Shown: positions 1 through 14,138, counted from the first letter of the stretch. The stretch: DNA of 64,000 nucleotides from Doris montereyensis (GCA_037039925.1 JAXRKP010001109.1:85001-149000), one strand, 5' to 3'. The notes: generated by a model from the letters alone, not told the origin. A program made the numbers and translations.

Positions 1-1130
1 TTTCATGTATCACAAACTAAGAGTTAAAATCAAACTTCTATATAGCGTGAAGAGAAATCTCTGAAGGAGAAAGAATAATTCTGGCCTGTACAGAATAATC
101 ACTGCTGCGCGGTATCAAAATTGATGAAGTGCATGAGGCTAATTTCCAAAGCCTCGGCTCTAGCAATACACAATTGTATTTAAACATTTCAGTAATGTTG
201 ACCTCGTATCATAAGTGCCACCGGCCATTATCCAAAACAGCTGAAAATTTTTGCGGAAAAAACCACCACAACACAGGAGCAGAACGGGGTTAGTGAAAAC
301 TTCCTTCAAAGACAAAAGATAACTTTATGAGATTAATAATCAGGACAGTATGGGGAGGCAAAATAGCGGAATGTTGCTATTGCTATATAGCGGAGAAGAG
401 GGCACCTATGCTGTATACAACATTTTACTAAAAGATGAGAAAAGATGAGAAAGGAAGAAACTAAATGTCCAATACGCAGATCAAGAGAAAATATTAATAG
501 CTGGAAGAACCGATAACAAAAGAATCAGTAAGCGTGTCATGGCAGAACAATCAAAATTGTGATGCTAAAAACATCTCGTATAAAAACTCTTTCTGAAATC
601 AAGTCTTGATCTGTGAAACAGCGCAGCTTGCGGGCAATTTTTGGTCTCATCGAAATAGAAAAATGGTCGAAACTCGAAAATAGCTACAAATAAAAAACAT
701 TCTCGCAATGGGCACAATTGGACGGACATACAATAATAATAATAACAATAATAATGATAATAATTTATATAAACATAATGTGCATAAAAAGACATGTGTC
801 TGTTGCTGAAAGGCATATTGAAATCCATGTTATATATCCTAATCCAATAAGAGTCGATCCTTGGTTTCTAGGTGGTTGCAGGCATGGCACAAAGGAATCT
901 GACCTCTGCAGCGTTGAATCGTTGGTGTCCATAGCGCTGATGGAGGATTGGCGGGGAAAAGGAGACGGGCACAGGACGTTGAGGCAAAGACAGAAAGTAA
1001 GAGTGAGTTGATTGTAAGGTAATTGTGTTTTGCATCCAAATCATTTAGCTTTAAAGTTGGGCTTTTTTTTAAATTGCATTGAAATAACATTATTTTTAAA
1101 CCCATTGATTGAGGCATACATCACTTCATT

Positions 1131-1203
1131 CAATGATACCATCATGATACCAACATGACACCAACATGATACCAACATGATATCGACATGATATCAACAT
1201 CAT
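1131..1203. repeat. Short tandem repeat, ATGATACCAAC-like
   Basis: About six imperfect 11-12 bp copies of the type ATGATACCAAC follow one another. Nothing suggests a function. Confidence 0.8.
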
Positions 1204-1643
1204 TCAAATTTTGTGATGAAACTATCTTTGTTATGTTTTTATAATTTTTGTTTTGCTGTTTACTCTAAACTTTTGGCCACTTTCCGTATTTCAAATCTAA
1301 ACCGACAATACTACAAACTATCATCAAGCTCATCACTCTGATACAAGCAAATTTTACTTCTCAGCAGTTCTTAAAAAAAAACAACCCCAAAAATAACCCA
1401 GAGGAAAACTATAATTGATACTTTGAACTCTTACCAAAATGGATTGAATTAGAAAGAAACGGACGACAGAAATAAAGTTTTATAGTGACACTTCCTATCA
1501 CCACCTATGTATAAACCTACATAATATATACACAATGTATATATGTATATATATATATGTTTTTTATGTCATTACAATCATTTGGTAGGCTATTATGGGT
1601 GTTTGTCCTCCACTGATTAATATCGGTGATGGTAGTAGTAGTA

Positions 1644-1680
<37 letters not shown>

Positions 1681-1764
1681 TAGTAGAAATAGTTACACTA
1701 GGAAACGGGTGGAGTCAACAACACAACTGATTACTCATGCTGGCCGCATGACAACATTACTCAT

Positions 1765-2385
<621 letters not shown>

Positions 2386-3084
2386 CATATCATTGAAGAA
2401 CTAGAGACAGACAAGTGGGACAGACAAGATAGCAAACAAAGAGTATGTAGAAGGGAAGGCACACATCAATTGATGACAGGATGCTGGAGAGTTGAATAAG
2501 TCAAATAGATCCAGATCTTAGACTATCAAAGAATGTGAAATAAATGCTTGTGACGACAGTATAAGACTAAAAAAAGAAAAAGAAAAAGGCAAAATAAGAG
2601 GTTGGAGGAAGACAAAGTGAAAAAAAAAGACAAAATATTTCCTTATATACATACAAAGAAGAGAACGAAGGCGTCTGAATAAAGGCAGAAGGGAAACATT
2701 AGGCAAAGACAAGAACAATACGTGACCATGAAAACGAAGGAGTAGAAAAAAACAAAGGCAAAAAGACAACAACGAATCAATACAAGTCTAGATCAAAAAG
2801 ATCTGAAAGGAAGTAGTCCTAAGCAGTACAAACAACTTGGGGAAATAATATGAAGGAGACAGATACAAACATCGATTGATTGGTCGATTAAAGGAAATTA
2901 ACACCATCAGTCATAGGTGATCTGTGGGTGAAGTTGGGGCAAACAATAAGAAGGCAGACATACATAATATTTTGGGTAGACACCAAATAAGTTTAGGAAA
3001 ATTATAGTACAAGAAGATATTATAACAGAAAAATATAAATGCAGATTAACGACAAAGATATAGAACAACCAAAAATTACATGGA

Positions 3085-3205
3085 TTTTTGTTTGTTTCAT
3101 TGAAATTTACCATGTGCACCATATGTGGTAATCTCAGGGTGACACAGAGAGATGAATGAACGATAGGTGAATCAATGAAAAGACAAGAAGTAGAACCTAG
3201 TAGCA
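3085..3205 (-). repeat. SINE-like family B, fragment
   Basis: The plus-strand text runs TTGAAATTTACC, then a CCATATG.GGTGATCTCAGGG core, then GAAGTAGAACCTA..AGTAG. The same order recurs at more than 12 places in this window. By comparison with the fuller copy at 43.0-43.3 kb, the 5' end of the element is on the minus strand. Confidence 0.7.
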
Positions 3206-4029
3206 GTGCCCGCACACTGCGCGCCAATAAAACCATGAAGATGACATGAAGAAAAGGGACCAACCGGTGACATTTCGACTTAATAAGTGGAGATTGAAAA
3301 GCACAAGAGTGAAAGAGAGATTTAAAGGCAAGACATGCTCCACATGTGAGAGCAGAGATGTGGACACCATGAATTGACTCGAGACGTGAAAAGGAAGAGA
3401 CTTGAAGAGGAAAGGATGTGAAGAGGAAGAGACTTGAAGAGGAAGAGAAAGCGTTATCAGGAGGAAATCTTTTAGAGGACAAAGACTACAGTAGGACGGA
3501 TAAGGAGAAACGGGAAAACGGAAGATAGAAAAAAGGAAGTGTTAGTGGTGAGTACATAAATTTCACAGGTTAATGTTTGTACGATAACAGGCCCATCTTG
3601 TGTGTTAGTTTCTACTGAAATTGTAGCAGGAAATTGACAGAGCCAGGGAAGATTGGGGGCAGATAGGAGGAAAGAAAGAAAGGGAAAAAAATGAAACCAA
3701 AACCAATCTAAAAATTAAAATTAAACAATCTGAAAAATATCACAAACGCCTTTTATGCATCATAATTCATACTATAATTGAAGTCCCCCGGTATAAGGCA
3801 AGTGAGGGTGAAAATAAAGTCGAGACAATGCAATGAATGACTTTGGAAATGTATGTAAGACGATATCTATAGAAAATGCAAGTTGCCGCAATGGCTTCTA
3901 AGGCTGTCCTCATGCTCACAAACATATCCGTATAATATTTTAAGTCCTTAACAACTCTTATCTTAAGTCAGTACTGTAATAGCAGCAATTACAGTAAAAC
4001 TCATGGTAATACGATAATTTTTAAAAATT

Positions 4030-4106
4030 ATATATAATAATAAAAATAAAAAATAAAAATATATACATAAATAAATAAATAAATAAAAAAATTAATAAAT
4101 AAATAA

Positions 4107-4175
<69 letters not shown>

Positions 4176-4180
4176 AATAC

Positions 4181-4232
<52 letters not shown>

Positions 4233-4252
4233 TAATAATAATAAATATTTAC
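4030..4252. repeat. (AAT)n and AAAT microsatellite
   Basis: A run of about 40 AAT triplets with a few ACT interruptions follows AAAT repeats. Confidence 0.95.
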
Positions 4253-5020
4253 AAAATTAGCCCCAAAAATGAATAATAATAAAACTAATGATAATAACAA
4301 TACTACTAATAAAAATAATGGAAAAATATATAACAATATTATAATAATGATTATCTACAATTTTGCTCAAAACCCAGCTTCATTATCCACATACTGTGAC
4401 CTTTCAATTAAATTATTCAGATGTGGCCTGCACAAAACTAGGCTAAACACTTCCACTGTTCACAACCAAGGCTGTTGCGTGGTTGTCCATTTCTTTGCTT
4501 TCTGATTCCATTTTTTACGACTTGTTTTATTTCGAGGATTTAGGTATTATGTATCTTGTCTCCTTCCCCATCAATGATGCTGCCTTTTCAAATTGAACGA
4601 GTTTACTATAACTAATTTCTTTCTGTTAAAAAAGAAACAAAAAACAACCCCAATCAACAACACACTGTTGTTTTTTATTTCAAACAGTTGATATGGAACG
4701 TGACACTTACCAGAAGATGGGAGCCGCCACAGGGTCATTTGCCGTCCTCCGTCTTGTACGTGGGTCAAGTATCAAAAGGAGAACTCAGCTACTAAAAGGC
4801 TATATCGTCGCGGACTGATTTCTATGTATAACTAAAGAGTAGTGGTAGTAAATGCAGGCAAGGTGTGTGATGGTCGCTGTGACCCAACAGGAAGTCGCAG
4901 CATACCGTGACATATCGTGACTCAGAATTACAATGTCTTTAACTACACATAATTTGAACAACTTTGGAGTTAGAATCATTGATCAGATTCACAGTCGTCA
5001 ATTGCTTTGTCTCACACTAA

Positions 5021-5312
5021 GTGAAGTTCCTTCAAGGCCATTACGGCCCGTACAGCCGGAGATTATCCCAGTTTCTATAACGAGTAGCGGAACAGGTAAT
5101 AATAATCACCTCCTTGACAGGACGCTAGTCTGACGCAGAGTTTTTTTCCAAAGCTAGCGCTTGTACCTATTTGCACCTGGATCAAGTGGGATAAATGCAT
5201 GTTAAATGTCTTTCCCGAGGAACAAGACGTCGGGTCTGGCTTTGCCAGGATTTGAACCCGGGACCTCATGCTCCCCAGTCGGGCAGCCTAACCACTCGGC
5301 CACTCTGTCTTA
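5021..5312 (-). repeat. SINE-like family A, tRNA-Ser/Leu-related head
   Basis: Read on the minus strand it starts GTGGCCGAGTGGTTAGGC, a classic pol III A box of Ser/Leu tRNA type. Then comes GGGTTCAAATCC, a B box, followed by a body containing GGAGGTGATTATTATTACC and a conserved GGGCCGTAATGGCCTTGA end. Similar copies occur at 9.0, 16.2, 37.2 and 55.75 kb. It is most likely a tRNA-derived SINE, not a tRNA gene, since no cloverleaf closes. Confidence 0.85.
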
Positions 5313-5479
5313 CACTAAAGAGTGACCAAATTCAGTCTCGTTTACTCCCAACTTTCACTTGCATTTTGTCCAAATTTCAAATTCTCTTTTTTCCAGCCTT
5401 GTTGCAACTCAAAATTAATTTATGTGTAGTTGGGACAAATGTACCACTGAGCCATTGATATGCAAAGAACACAACCGTA

Positions 5480-5745
5480 GCTGACAAATCATCTCTTGCA
5501 TGACATGCCGTTCTACAGGCTTTAAATTAAAAAATCCTTCTCTCCATAACGTTTTTCAGCAATTCAAAACAAATAAAAAAGTATATATCTGCAGTAGCCC
5601 TTTAAACGAATAATGGCTTATTGTTATTAAAAATTGAGAGACAAATGAGGATTTTAAATGCATTTAAATCTTAAATCGACATTTCTCGTTAACCTGGATT
5701 TTGGAAATAGAACGGTATGTCATGCAGACGACGATATGCATTAAA
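5480..5745. repeat. Inverted-repeat element, about 265 bp
   Basis: TGCATGACATGCCGTTCT at 5,497-5,514 is the reverse complement, with one mismatch, of 5,709-5,726. Weaker pairing extends outward (ATCATCTCT against ACGACGAT). The spacer is AT-rich and has no open frame. It could be a MITE; no second copy was seen. Confidence 0.5.
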
Positions 5746-8489
5746 AGCTACTACAGGTGCAATTTATAGCATCTGAGAAGACCTGAGAAGGAAGATTTAA
5801 CTAACAGCTTGACTTTTTCACTCCTAGTTAATGGCGATTCACGTCTCACGGGGTTATCGGGTTGCGGCAGAAAAGCGAGGTGGTGACAGATAATGAGGAT
5901 GAAACCATGAGAGGGAGGAAGGAAGGCTATGGTTGTATCTGAGGGCAGGACAGGAAGTGAGTGAACAAAACAAACCTTGAGGGGGCGGGGGAAATCTTTT
6001 TGTTCTGTTCACTCACTACTATCACTTACTTTTTGTTTACAGTTACATTTTAAAAAATGAAAATGAACGATCGTCTATAATTTTTATCCTAGCTATCGTT
6101 TTCCCTCTCGACCCAAAGCCATTTTCCTCTCAAATCCTTGACATAAAAAAAAACAACCTTACCCAACACACACCAAAAGAAAAAAAAAGAAAAGAAGAAA
6201 ATTGTCCTAACGTGAGCATGGCCCGTAGTTGAAACTGATATTTAACATTAAAACACGTCCATGTTTCTAGCAAGGCTCTCACTAAGGAAAGATTTTTGGA
6301 GCACAAACAGTAAGGAAGAATAGGGGGAGGGGCAGGGGGTAGGGGGTGAAGATGGGTCTAGCTGGCCATGCACACAAACCATGCATCACGGTAGAGCTTT
6401 TATGCTTCAAAGGAAGTTGGTTCCACTTCGTATTCTACAACAATGAATTTTTAATATTTTTCATTTCATCAGGCGTTCAAGATGCAAGACAGAGCCATGG
6501 TTTTGGGCAATAACGGCATGAAAGAAACATGAATGACACAATCCCCAATGTACAGTTATTGTCTGAAAACTAAACAAGTCTGATGAAAATTGTCCCAATC
6601 CCAAGTTCTACTATCCCTGTACAAAACTGGGAAGGACAACAACATATATCTGTACTTGCACATTGGAAACAATTCTCATAGCCAGTGTATCGCCACAGCC
6701 ACAGCAATGATATTATTTTTTGTATTCTATAGGGATAGAAATCCATTTTGTTTTAATCTTACTATGAGCCCTTTACTGTTTAATAAAAGTTTACGAGCCC
6801 TTTGACCTTTAATTCTATCTTAGTGGCCCTCTCCTTTAAAAAGAAGACAATAATGCTCCAAACCAAATAGTTGCCGTTTCTGTGCTTGATTTAATGGGAA
6901 GATTGCTCAAAGTGATAATCTCCCCTTTCTTTCTCTCTCTCTCTCTCTCTCACACACTAAATTTATACAAAGAAAATGACAGAAGAAGACGACAAGCACT
7001 CTCAATGACCCTCCAACTATCCAAATATCAAAAGTTTCTTAAAAGTATGCCTCTTTCTATCAATGACTTTACGAAACCACAGCAAACACGACTTTTCCAA
7101 AAACATGACACACAAAGTGTTCAGTGTCTCTCTTTTTGTATCAGGAATCAGAGTGAGTGTCGTGCATCAATATCAAGCAAAACACAGCGCACACTCAAGA
7201 TGCACTCATTGGCCATTTTACTTGCTGAGCCTGACCAACACAAGTGTGTTACAATGCAAGAGGTGCCAATACAACAAAAACTATTGAGTCACACAGACAC
7301 ACACACACACATTTCCAGGGGTTAAAGGTTAGATTTCAGTCATGCCCTTCCCTCCTACTTGCTAACACTGCCCCCCCCTTGCCACCCCTGTGACCTCTGA
7401 ACTTTTGACTTACAAGTACTACAAGGTTTGGGTTTTGTTTTTATGTTTTTAAATACATGAATTAATTTCGTTTGTGATTACGTCCAATTTAATATTCCTT
7501 TGAAAATAGCCTATATAACACATACACACACATATCTGTATATATATATATATGTATTTGGTTACTATACGAAATTTTAATATGGCAACTAGAAAATCCT
7601 GCCCTCATATAAAACCTTCCTTTCCTGTCCACACTTTCAACATGAGTCATCCGTTAATATTCATAATTGGGTGGCCGTAAACGAAATACAAAGAAAATGA
7701 AAGTAAAACAAATAATATCATTTTTCTATCTAACAATTTGAGTGAGGAGATTGGTTGAGGTCTCGTTGGGAAATATCTTTTCAGATACTCATAATAACTA
7801 TTTTGCAAAACAAAATATATGGAATGATAAGATTGATTTGTATTGACAACAGGAACACAGAGAGGGTGTTGAGTAGCTGGGTTATAGGTCATGACATAAT
7901 ACAGATGATGACTGTTACACATAATATGGAAATACAGATTAAAAAACTTTTTAAAAATGATGAATTTAGAATTTGATAATTGAGAATAAGAAGTCAAATA
8001 TAAATATAGGCCAATAGAAACATTTTGATGTTCAATCAACAACAGGTTTGATGTTTCACTTTGATGCAAATACGTATCTCATAATAGAGTTGATTTTTTT
8101 GTTATCATCAATACAACATAGGTAATTTGTTACTCATAGAGACAAGCAAGATTTGGGAACAGAGATGATGGAATAAAAGTAAAGACCAAAAAGAGATGGA
8201 TGACAGCTCATTTTTTGTAATCATGTTATTACACCAAAAATAAGATGATTTTGTCCTGTCTTTCTTAAGCCTCAGAGACGGAACTTTCCGTTGTGTAAAA
8301 TTTTACAAACAAATTTATAATAAGCACACGTGGACAAGGAAATACATGTTGAAGCCCTGTAGGAACAAAGACCAGACAAATAATTTTAAAAAATAGACAG
8401 AAAAAAAAATGGTTGTGGACACCAGACAGAATCAAACCAGCAACATCTGCCTCGGTAGCTATCACGTAGTTAGCATGATTGGTACTGCG

Positions 8490-8660
8490 CTCTGTTCTGA
8501 TGGCGAGGTGATGGGTGCCAACATAGGTTGATGGATCGATTCTGTTTGGTGCCTATAAGTCTACTCCTTTGTGTTTTGCCCTGCCTTTGTTCCAATGGGG
8601 CTTCAACATCTATTTCACGTCATTATTCATGACTTTAGACATGCCCCTTGTCTTACTTGC
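8490..8660 (+). repeat. SINE-like family C, fragment
   Basis: GGCGAGGTGATGGGTGCCAAC, a degenerate B box (GATCGATTC), and then TTTGTTCC align with 44,580-44,700. Those two copies share order and orientation. Confidence 0.55.
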
Positions 8661-8798
8661 TGTTTGTTTTAAGCTTGAGAATGACACATCACAGAAACAA
8701 AAGGAAATTTAAACACGAGGAGTGGGGGTGGGAGCCAGGTGAAGGGGGAAAAAACGAGAGACAGATAACGGGCTACATTTTGGTGGTGACCTCCCTAC

Positions 8799-8924
8799 CT
8801 TAGCAGAGTCTTTCAGCGTTAGCATGGCAGGGTCACTGACGTTCTTGCCAGACGCGTTCTTGGTCGCACTGATGAGATCTGAGAGAGCCGAGGCCACGTC
8901 TTTCACTGCGTTGATTAGTAAGAC
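8799..8924 (-). CDS. TLN: Talin exon: end of R11, start of R12
   Basis: 42 clean codons: VLLINAVKDVASALSDLISA, then SDPAMLTLKDSAK. Human has VVLINAVKDVAKALGDLISA and DDPAVWQLKNSAK. Acceptor CCCAG, donor GTAGG. This is the last talin exon I can recognise; R12 should continue in the next one. Confidence 0.97.
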
Positions 8925-9033
8925 CTGGGGGAAAAAACAGGATTACCAGGTCTTTTCATTGTTGTCATTGTCAGTTTGAAACACCCATCACTTTCAACAA
9001 TAATGCAAATAGGAAGATAGTAAAGTAACTAAA

Positions 9034-9150
9034 GTTCCCTCAAGGCCGTTACGGCCTATAGAGCCAGAGCTTACCCTGGTTTTAATAGCATGAAGCGGCA
9101 CAGGTAATAATAATCATCTCCTGAACAGGAGTCTTGACTACCATTGAGGC
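9034..9150 (-). repeat. SINE-like family A, 3' fragment
   Basis: It shares AAGGCCGTTACGGCC, AGCGGCACAGGTAATAATAATCA and CTCCTGAACAGGA with the copy at 5.0-5.3 kb. The tRNA-like head is missing, as expected for 5' truncation. Confidence 0.8.
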
Positions 9151-9189
9151 CTGGTGATTAGGATGCCAGAGGGAAGAGAAATTTTATTT

Positions 9190-9253
9190 TCATAGTAGCA
9201 GTAGCAATAGCAGTAGTAGTAGCAGTAGCAGTAGTAGCAGTAGTAGTAGCAGC

Positions 9254-9306
<53 letters not shown>

Positions 9307-9337
9307 CAGTAGCAGTAGTAGTAGTAGTAGTAGTAGC

Positions 9338-9396
<59 letters not shown>

Positions 9397-9412
9397 CAGT
9401 AGTAAGTAGTAT
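9190..9412. repeat. (AGT)n/(AGC)n microsatellite
   Basis: About 70 triplets, mainly AGT with AGC interruptions, lying about 95 bp from a talin exon border. Confidence 0.95.
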
Positions 9413-9506
9413 CGCTGTTAACCCTAAAGTGTATCGAAAGTCCTACTGATCATATTGGCGTCATGGCCGAGTTTAAAAGTGAGAGTTAAAATCTGAAAGA
9501 GCTCAC

Positions 9507-9689
9507 CTGAGCTTCCGGCTGTTCCGACCCCAAGGAGGCGGCACCCAGTTTGACGACGTCCGCCAGGCGGGTGATGGTCTTGACGGCGACTGGGCAGCAG
9601 AGGCCAGCTGTTCCTGGTTGGAGGCTGCACCTGCCACCAAGGTCTTGGTGTCTTCTACCAGGGCCTTGGCCGTCTTCAGGATGTTCTCT
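9507..9689 (-). CDS. TLN: Talin exon: rod domain R11, one-base deletion
   Basis: ENILKTAKALVEDTKTLVAG, then SNQEQLASAAQS. After QS the frame shifts and resumes KTITRLADVVKLGAASLGSE. Eight bases stand where nine are needed (about 9,581-9,594), giving 183 nt instead of 184. Human has SVATITRLADVVKLGAASLG. Acceptor TCCAG, donor GTGAG. Confidence 0.95.
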
Positions 9690-10722
9690 CTGGAAGACAC
9701 ACACACACACACACGCAAAGTCAAGAATGTACTGAAAGTAGTCATGAGGCATTGTGACAGCAAAACAGGAAGTTTTGGGGGAATTTGTGATCACGGCGAC
9801 AACACTGGTTTAAAACTCTGACCGACCCAAGCTTGGTTTGTTCTTTTTATGACATTGTGCTTGTAGAAATGTACCTTCACTTTGTTTTCCTCACTTGACT
9901 CAGGTGTGAACTATAGGCAGTGAGAAATTGTGTCAGAGTGTTAAAAAGAAGCACCTAACAGGCGGCTCCCCAGGAGTTAAGAAGAACTTTGAATGAAATG
10001 GCCTGCCAAGGTACAAATCATGTACAGTTGGTGAGCTTGTGATTGTGTGGAGAGAGATACAACAGACCATAAATCCATCTTTATATTTTGATCTTTAAAA
10101 AATAAAAGAAATCCCATACTACAATGGAAAACACACAAGCAGCTAAATTTTACTTCATCTGCAATAAAATTCAACTTTCACCGACTTAATATTGAAATGT
10201 TGGATCTCCTTTTTATCTTCTTGTTTATTTAAGACATGATTCCATTTTCTGCCTGGTCTTCAAATGCGAACACACTTAAAGGAAAAGATTAGGGCCAAAA
10301 GAACTCAGCAATCCCAACATTTTAGGACATTCTCAGAAAAAAGCATCCCTATTTTTTCTACACAAAAAAACATCTTCCAGTTGACAGATCAAACGTATCA
10401 CTCAGACACTGATACAGAATCACTGTGTTTTGGAAGCTTTTTCTTTTTTTGTAAAATGAAAATTTAGATGTAGAAGTAAGATTCAACATCAGACCTGATG
10501 TCTTAATAGGCTGAGCTCCTGATGGGTTGAAATTCTAGGAGTTTTTAAGAGCAAAAAATACAAAAAGTAGGAGATTTGAGGAGAGATGTCCTTTCTAGGA
10601 GATTCGAAGTTTTAAGGGTGCTACTACAGCCTTGGACTACATCCCAAATGTCGTTCTCTACATCGTATCAGATTCAAATTTAAAAAAGGCAACAAGAGAA
10701 ATGCACAGCAGTCATGTCTCAC
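9690..10722 (-). other. Talin intron, nothing recognised
   Basis: AT-rich sequence between two R11 exons, with a short CA run next to the exon border. No repeat family or conserved frame was seen. Confidence 0.8.
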
Positions 10723-10889
10723 CTCTGATCAGCGAAAGACTCAGCTCCTTCGTCGTTAAGGGTTCCGGCAGACGCAAACATGATGGTGGTGTCAAGGTCA
10801 CCAATGATGCCGCTGACAGTGCTGGCAGCATTTATACAAGCCTGGGTTCCTCTAGAACCTGCTTGGAGGGCGGCAAGAACATACGACAC
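10723..10889 (-). CDS. TLN: Talin exon: rod domain R11
   Basis: VSYVLAALQAGSRGTQACIN, then GDLDTTIMFASAGTLNDEG and FADQ. It is almost identical to human SHVLAALQAGNRGTQACIT and ADLDTTIMFATAGTLNREG. 167 nt, phase 0 in, phase 2 out. R11 carries the second integrin-binding site in vertebrates (family knowledge). Confidence 0.98.
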
Positions 10890-11174
10890 CTGCAAAAAGC
10901 AAACACAAAAAACAAACAAATCAAGAAAAACATATAACTTGACAGTCTTTTCTGTGCCATTTAAAAGTTTTGTTTGCAATTTAGAAACTCCTAGTGACAA
11001 AACACAACTTAGTTTTCCTAGAATATAAGCTTGAGATGGAGAACTATTGCTTTTCGCACTACGCTTCAACTGTTTGAAATGACCTGCCACGGAACCTGAG
11101 AAAATCGCGTCATCTTGACAATGTGAAAGAGGAATTAAAACTTTTCTTTTCACTCATAGTTAACATACTTTTAT

Positions 11175-11272
11175 ACGAAAATGTTTCAAGCTGTAAAGAC
11201 ACAAACACTCGGTCTTCTGGTTGAGAGGCAGACACCTTCCCTCTGGACACACACACACACACACACACATTT
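11175..11272 (-). repeat. tRNA-like SINE head fragment
   Basis: On the minus strand it reads GTCCAGAGGGAAGGTGTCTG, then CCTCTCAACCAGAAG, matching the heads at 12.70-12.76, 43.26-43.34 and 58.87-58.94 kb. It resembles a Glu-type tRNA 5' half. A short CA run follows. Confidence 0.6.
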
Positions 11273-11544
11273 ATGGTTTTCTCAAATGTAGACATTAATC
11301 CTTTATCTTTTGTTTCTATTTGTCTTTAAATCGTTTCTTAGTGTAAATTTGTATCCATTACAGTAACTTATCACTGCTTAAAACAATTTCTTATTGCCAT
11401 GTCAAGAAAGCATCTAGAGCTTGTTTCAATGAGATTTAACGCTTCAATATTATTATCATCATTATTATTATTATTATCATCATTATTATTACTATATAAA
11501 AAAGGAAGGAGTAATGATACCAAGTAATGTACAACGTGGCTTAC

Positions 11545-11691
11545 CTTCTCATTAACATTGCGAGCATGATCCCCAAGCTCTTTGCGGGTGAACTGGTCGC
11601 TAGGGTTGGCCTGAAGGTTCCCGGCATCCTGGACTAGCTCAACACATGACTTGCCTAGGTCTTGCACGGTGCTACGGATGCGATTACCAAC
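11545..11691 (-). CDS. TLN: Talin exon: R10-R11 junction
   Basis: 49 clean codons: VGNRIRSTVQDLGKSCVE, then PSDQFTRKELGDHARNVNEK. Human has IGSHIKHRVQELGHGCAA and PSDAYTKKELIECARRVSEK. Acceptor GAAG, donor GTAAG. Confidence 0.96.
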
Positions 11692-12199
11692 CTTCAATAG
11701 ACATAAAAATAAAATAATTTAAAACATGAAACATTCACAATTTGGAGCTTCTCTCACTTCGATAAATGATGAATATGAAATCCAGAATAAAAATAAAAAA
11801 TAAAAATGATTTGGTTGGCAAGTTTCAAAAGACACAATGATAAGATATACAGTAATCTAAAATAAAATCACTGCTCATGAAATGTCTCTCTTTCTCCCTT
11901 TCTTATTCTCATATCGAGTCAAGTACAGCATATCTGACTCCAATACACAATCACTGAAATATGTAAATTTGGACATATGCCATAGGCATCTAAACATATA
12001 TACATTTTTCACCCTATCAAAAATACCAAATGCGTTCCTGCTCCCTTAAAAATGAAAATCATTTGCTTGTATATATGTTTCCACCCCCTAAAAAAAAAAG
12101 TAAATAAATTCCCAACCCCCCTTAAAAATGATGGCTATTTTCTGATAAATTATCGCTATTTCTGTAATTTCTCATTGCAGACAGTAGCCCAGATGTTAC

Positions 12200-12320
12200 C
12201 TCGGTATTATTGGCAGCGGCAGATGCCCCTGTGGAAGCACTGGCAAGGGCAGCGTAGTCACGAGTCAGTTGATTGGCCATGACTCCAAGCTGTCCAACAT
12301 TGAAAGGCAGATTTGCCAAT
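12200..12320 (-). CDS. TLN: Talin exon: rod domain R10
   Basis: It starts IGKSA, then after a one-base shift FNVGQLGVMANQLTRDYAAL. The extra base is in TTT (plus-strand AAA at 12,303-12,305), giving 121 nt instead of 120. Human has ELGPLANQLTSDYGRLA. It ends NNTE before GTAAC. Confidence 0.93.
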
Positions 12321-12354
12321 CTGAAAAAGACAAAGGGTATCATGTATGACATTG

Positions 12355-12475
12355 TTTCATGAAATTTCCCCCTGTCAACCATATGCGGTGATCTCAGGGT
12401 GAATTAAAAGAAACGGCAAGACGAAAGATTTATATGTCAAAGGGTGAAAGGAAAGAAGTAGGAGCTACAACAACA
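12355..12475 (-). repeat. SINE-like family B, fragment
   Basis: Contains CATATGCGGTGATCTCAGGG, AAACGGCAAGA and GGAAAGAAGTAGGAGC, the core order of family B. It begins 35 bases upstream (transcript sense) of a talin exon. Confidence 0.8.
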
Positions 12476-12694
12476 ACGCATGGGAAGGTTTGAAAACAAA
12501 CAAACAAAACAATAGTATGAGCATGACTATTTCAATTCAATTTCAATTCAATTCAATTATCTTTATTAATTCTTTCAAGGAAATTATACTTCTGTCATCA
12601 CATTTTCCGACTGCAAATTAATACAATACATCAAATATCATAAATCATTCATTCTCTATCCATCAATTTTCATTAAACTCGAAAAACCCGAGAA

Positions 12695-12768
12695 AAAGTT
12701 TCAACCTGTAAGGGCACAAACTCTCTATCTTCTGGGTGAGAAGCAGACACCTTCCCTTTGGACCAATA
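12695..12768 (-). repeat. tRNA-like SINE head fragment
   Basis: The minus strand has GGTCCAAAGGGAAGGTGTCT and TTCTCACCCAGAAGA, then GTTTGTGCCC, comparable to the full family B head at 43.3 kb. Confidence 0.65.
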
Positions 12769-12839
12769 TCCACCCCCTCCCACCCTCCCCCTCCCTCCCG
12801 CCTTTTTTCCCACAAGAGTTGGTTCACACACACACTTAC

Positions 12840-12956
12840 CATATCTTGTGCTGTGCGGGCAATTTGTTTAGCAAGTCTGACCATATTTGTCTGGTGGTCA
12901 ACATAGGACAGATGCTCTACTATGGACATGCGGTGGTCAGTCTGTTGTTCATCAGT
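12840..12956 (-). CDS. TLN: Talin exon: rod domain R10
   Basis: 39 clean codons: TDEQQTDHRMSIVEHLSYVD, then HQTNMVRLAKQIARTAQDM. Human has VDYQTTMVRTAKAIAVTVQEM. Acceptor CACAG, donor GTAAG, phase 0 at both ends. Confidence 0.95.
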
Positions 12957-13204
12957 CTGTGGAAAGCAGTTTCATTCAAAACATGATGAAAGTGAAACAT
13001 AATTATCATTTGACAAGGAAATATAAGCAAGGAGAAGAGACAAAAGTAATTGAAAACAAATTGTTGTAAGTTTCCAAACTAGTGATAATCGTAAATGACT
13101 CAATGAGAATTTTTTTCCTATTAAAAAAAACAAAACCATATTGTGTATCTTAAGAACTATATATGGTTCTATATATGTTAAATCTATAATTTTTTTAAAA
13201 GAGA

Positions 13205-13980
<776 letters not shown>

Positions 13981-13992
13981 ATACCAACTGAC

Positions 13993-14138
13993 CCTGGCCA
14001 TGGACTTGGTGATGGTGTCAATCATGCTGTTGACAACACCTGACTGGGAAGCTGCCTCTTCCATCTTCTGAAGAAGGTCTTGAGTACGTCCTTCATGTCA
14101 TCAGCTGCATTGTCAATGGGACCGTGTGTGTGGGTAGC
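13993..14138 (-). CDS. TLN: Talin exon: start of rod domain R10
   Basis: ATHTHGPIDNAADDMKDVLK, then in a shifted frame LQKMEEAASQSGVVNSMID and TITKSMAR. One base is missing near 14,071-14,080 (146 nt against 147). Human has NEAASAAGVVGGMVDSIT. The donor GTCAGT is followed almost at once, in the transcript sense, by a roughly 770-nt CU tract. Confidence 0.92.

Noticed and set aside
718..1117. Overlapping open frames in a GC-richer patch
   Set aside because: No recognisable domain, no homology to talin R12/R13, and both strands are open by chance in a short interval.
4571..4768. Possible exon ending CATCTTCTG before GTAAGT
   Set aside because: A good-looking donor alone; none of the three frames resembles the talin C-terminus and no matching acceptor phase could be argued.
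5180..5312. tRNA-Ser or tRNA-Leu gene
   Set aside because: A and B boxes are present, but the acceptor and anticodon stems do not close and the sequence recurs with a common body. It is a SINE head.
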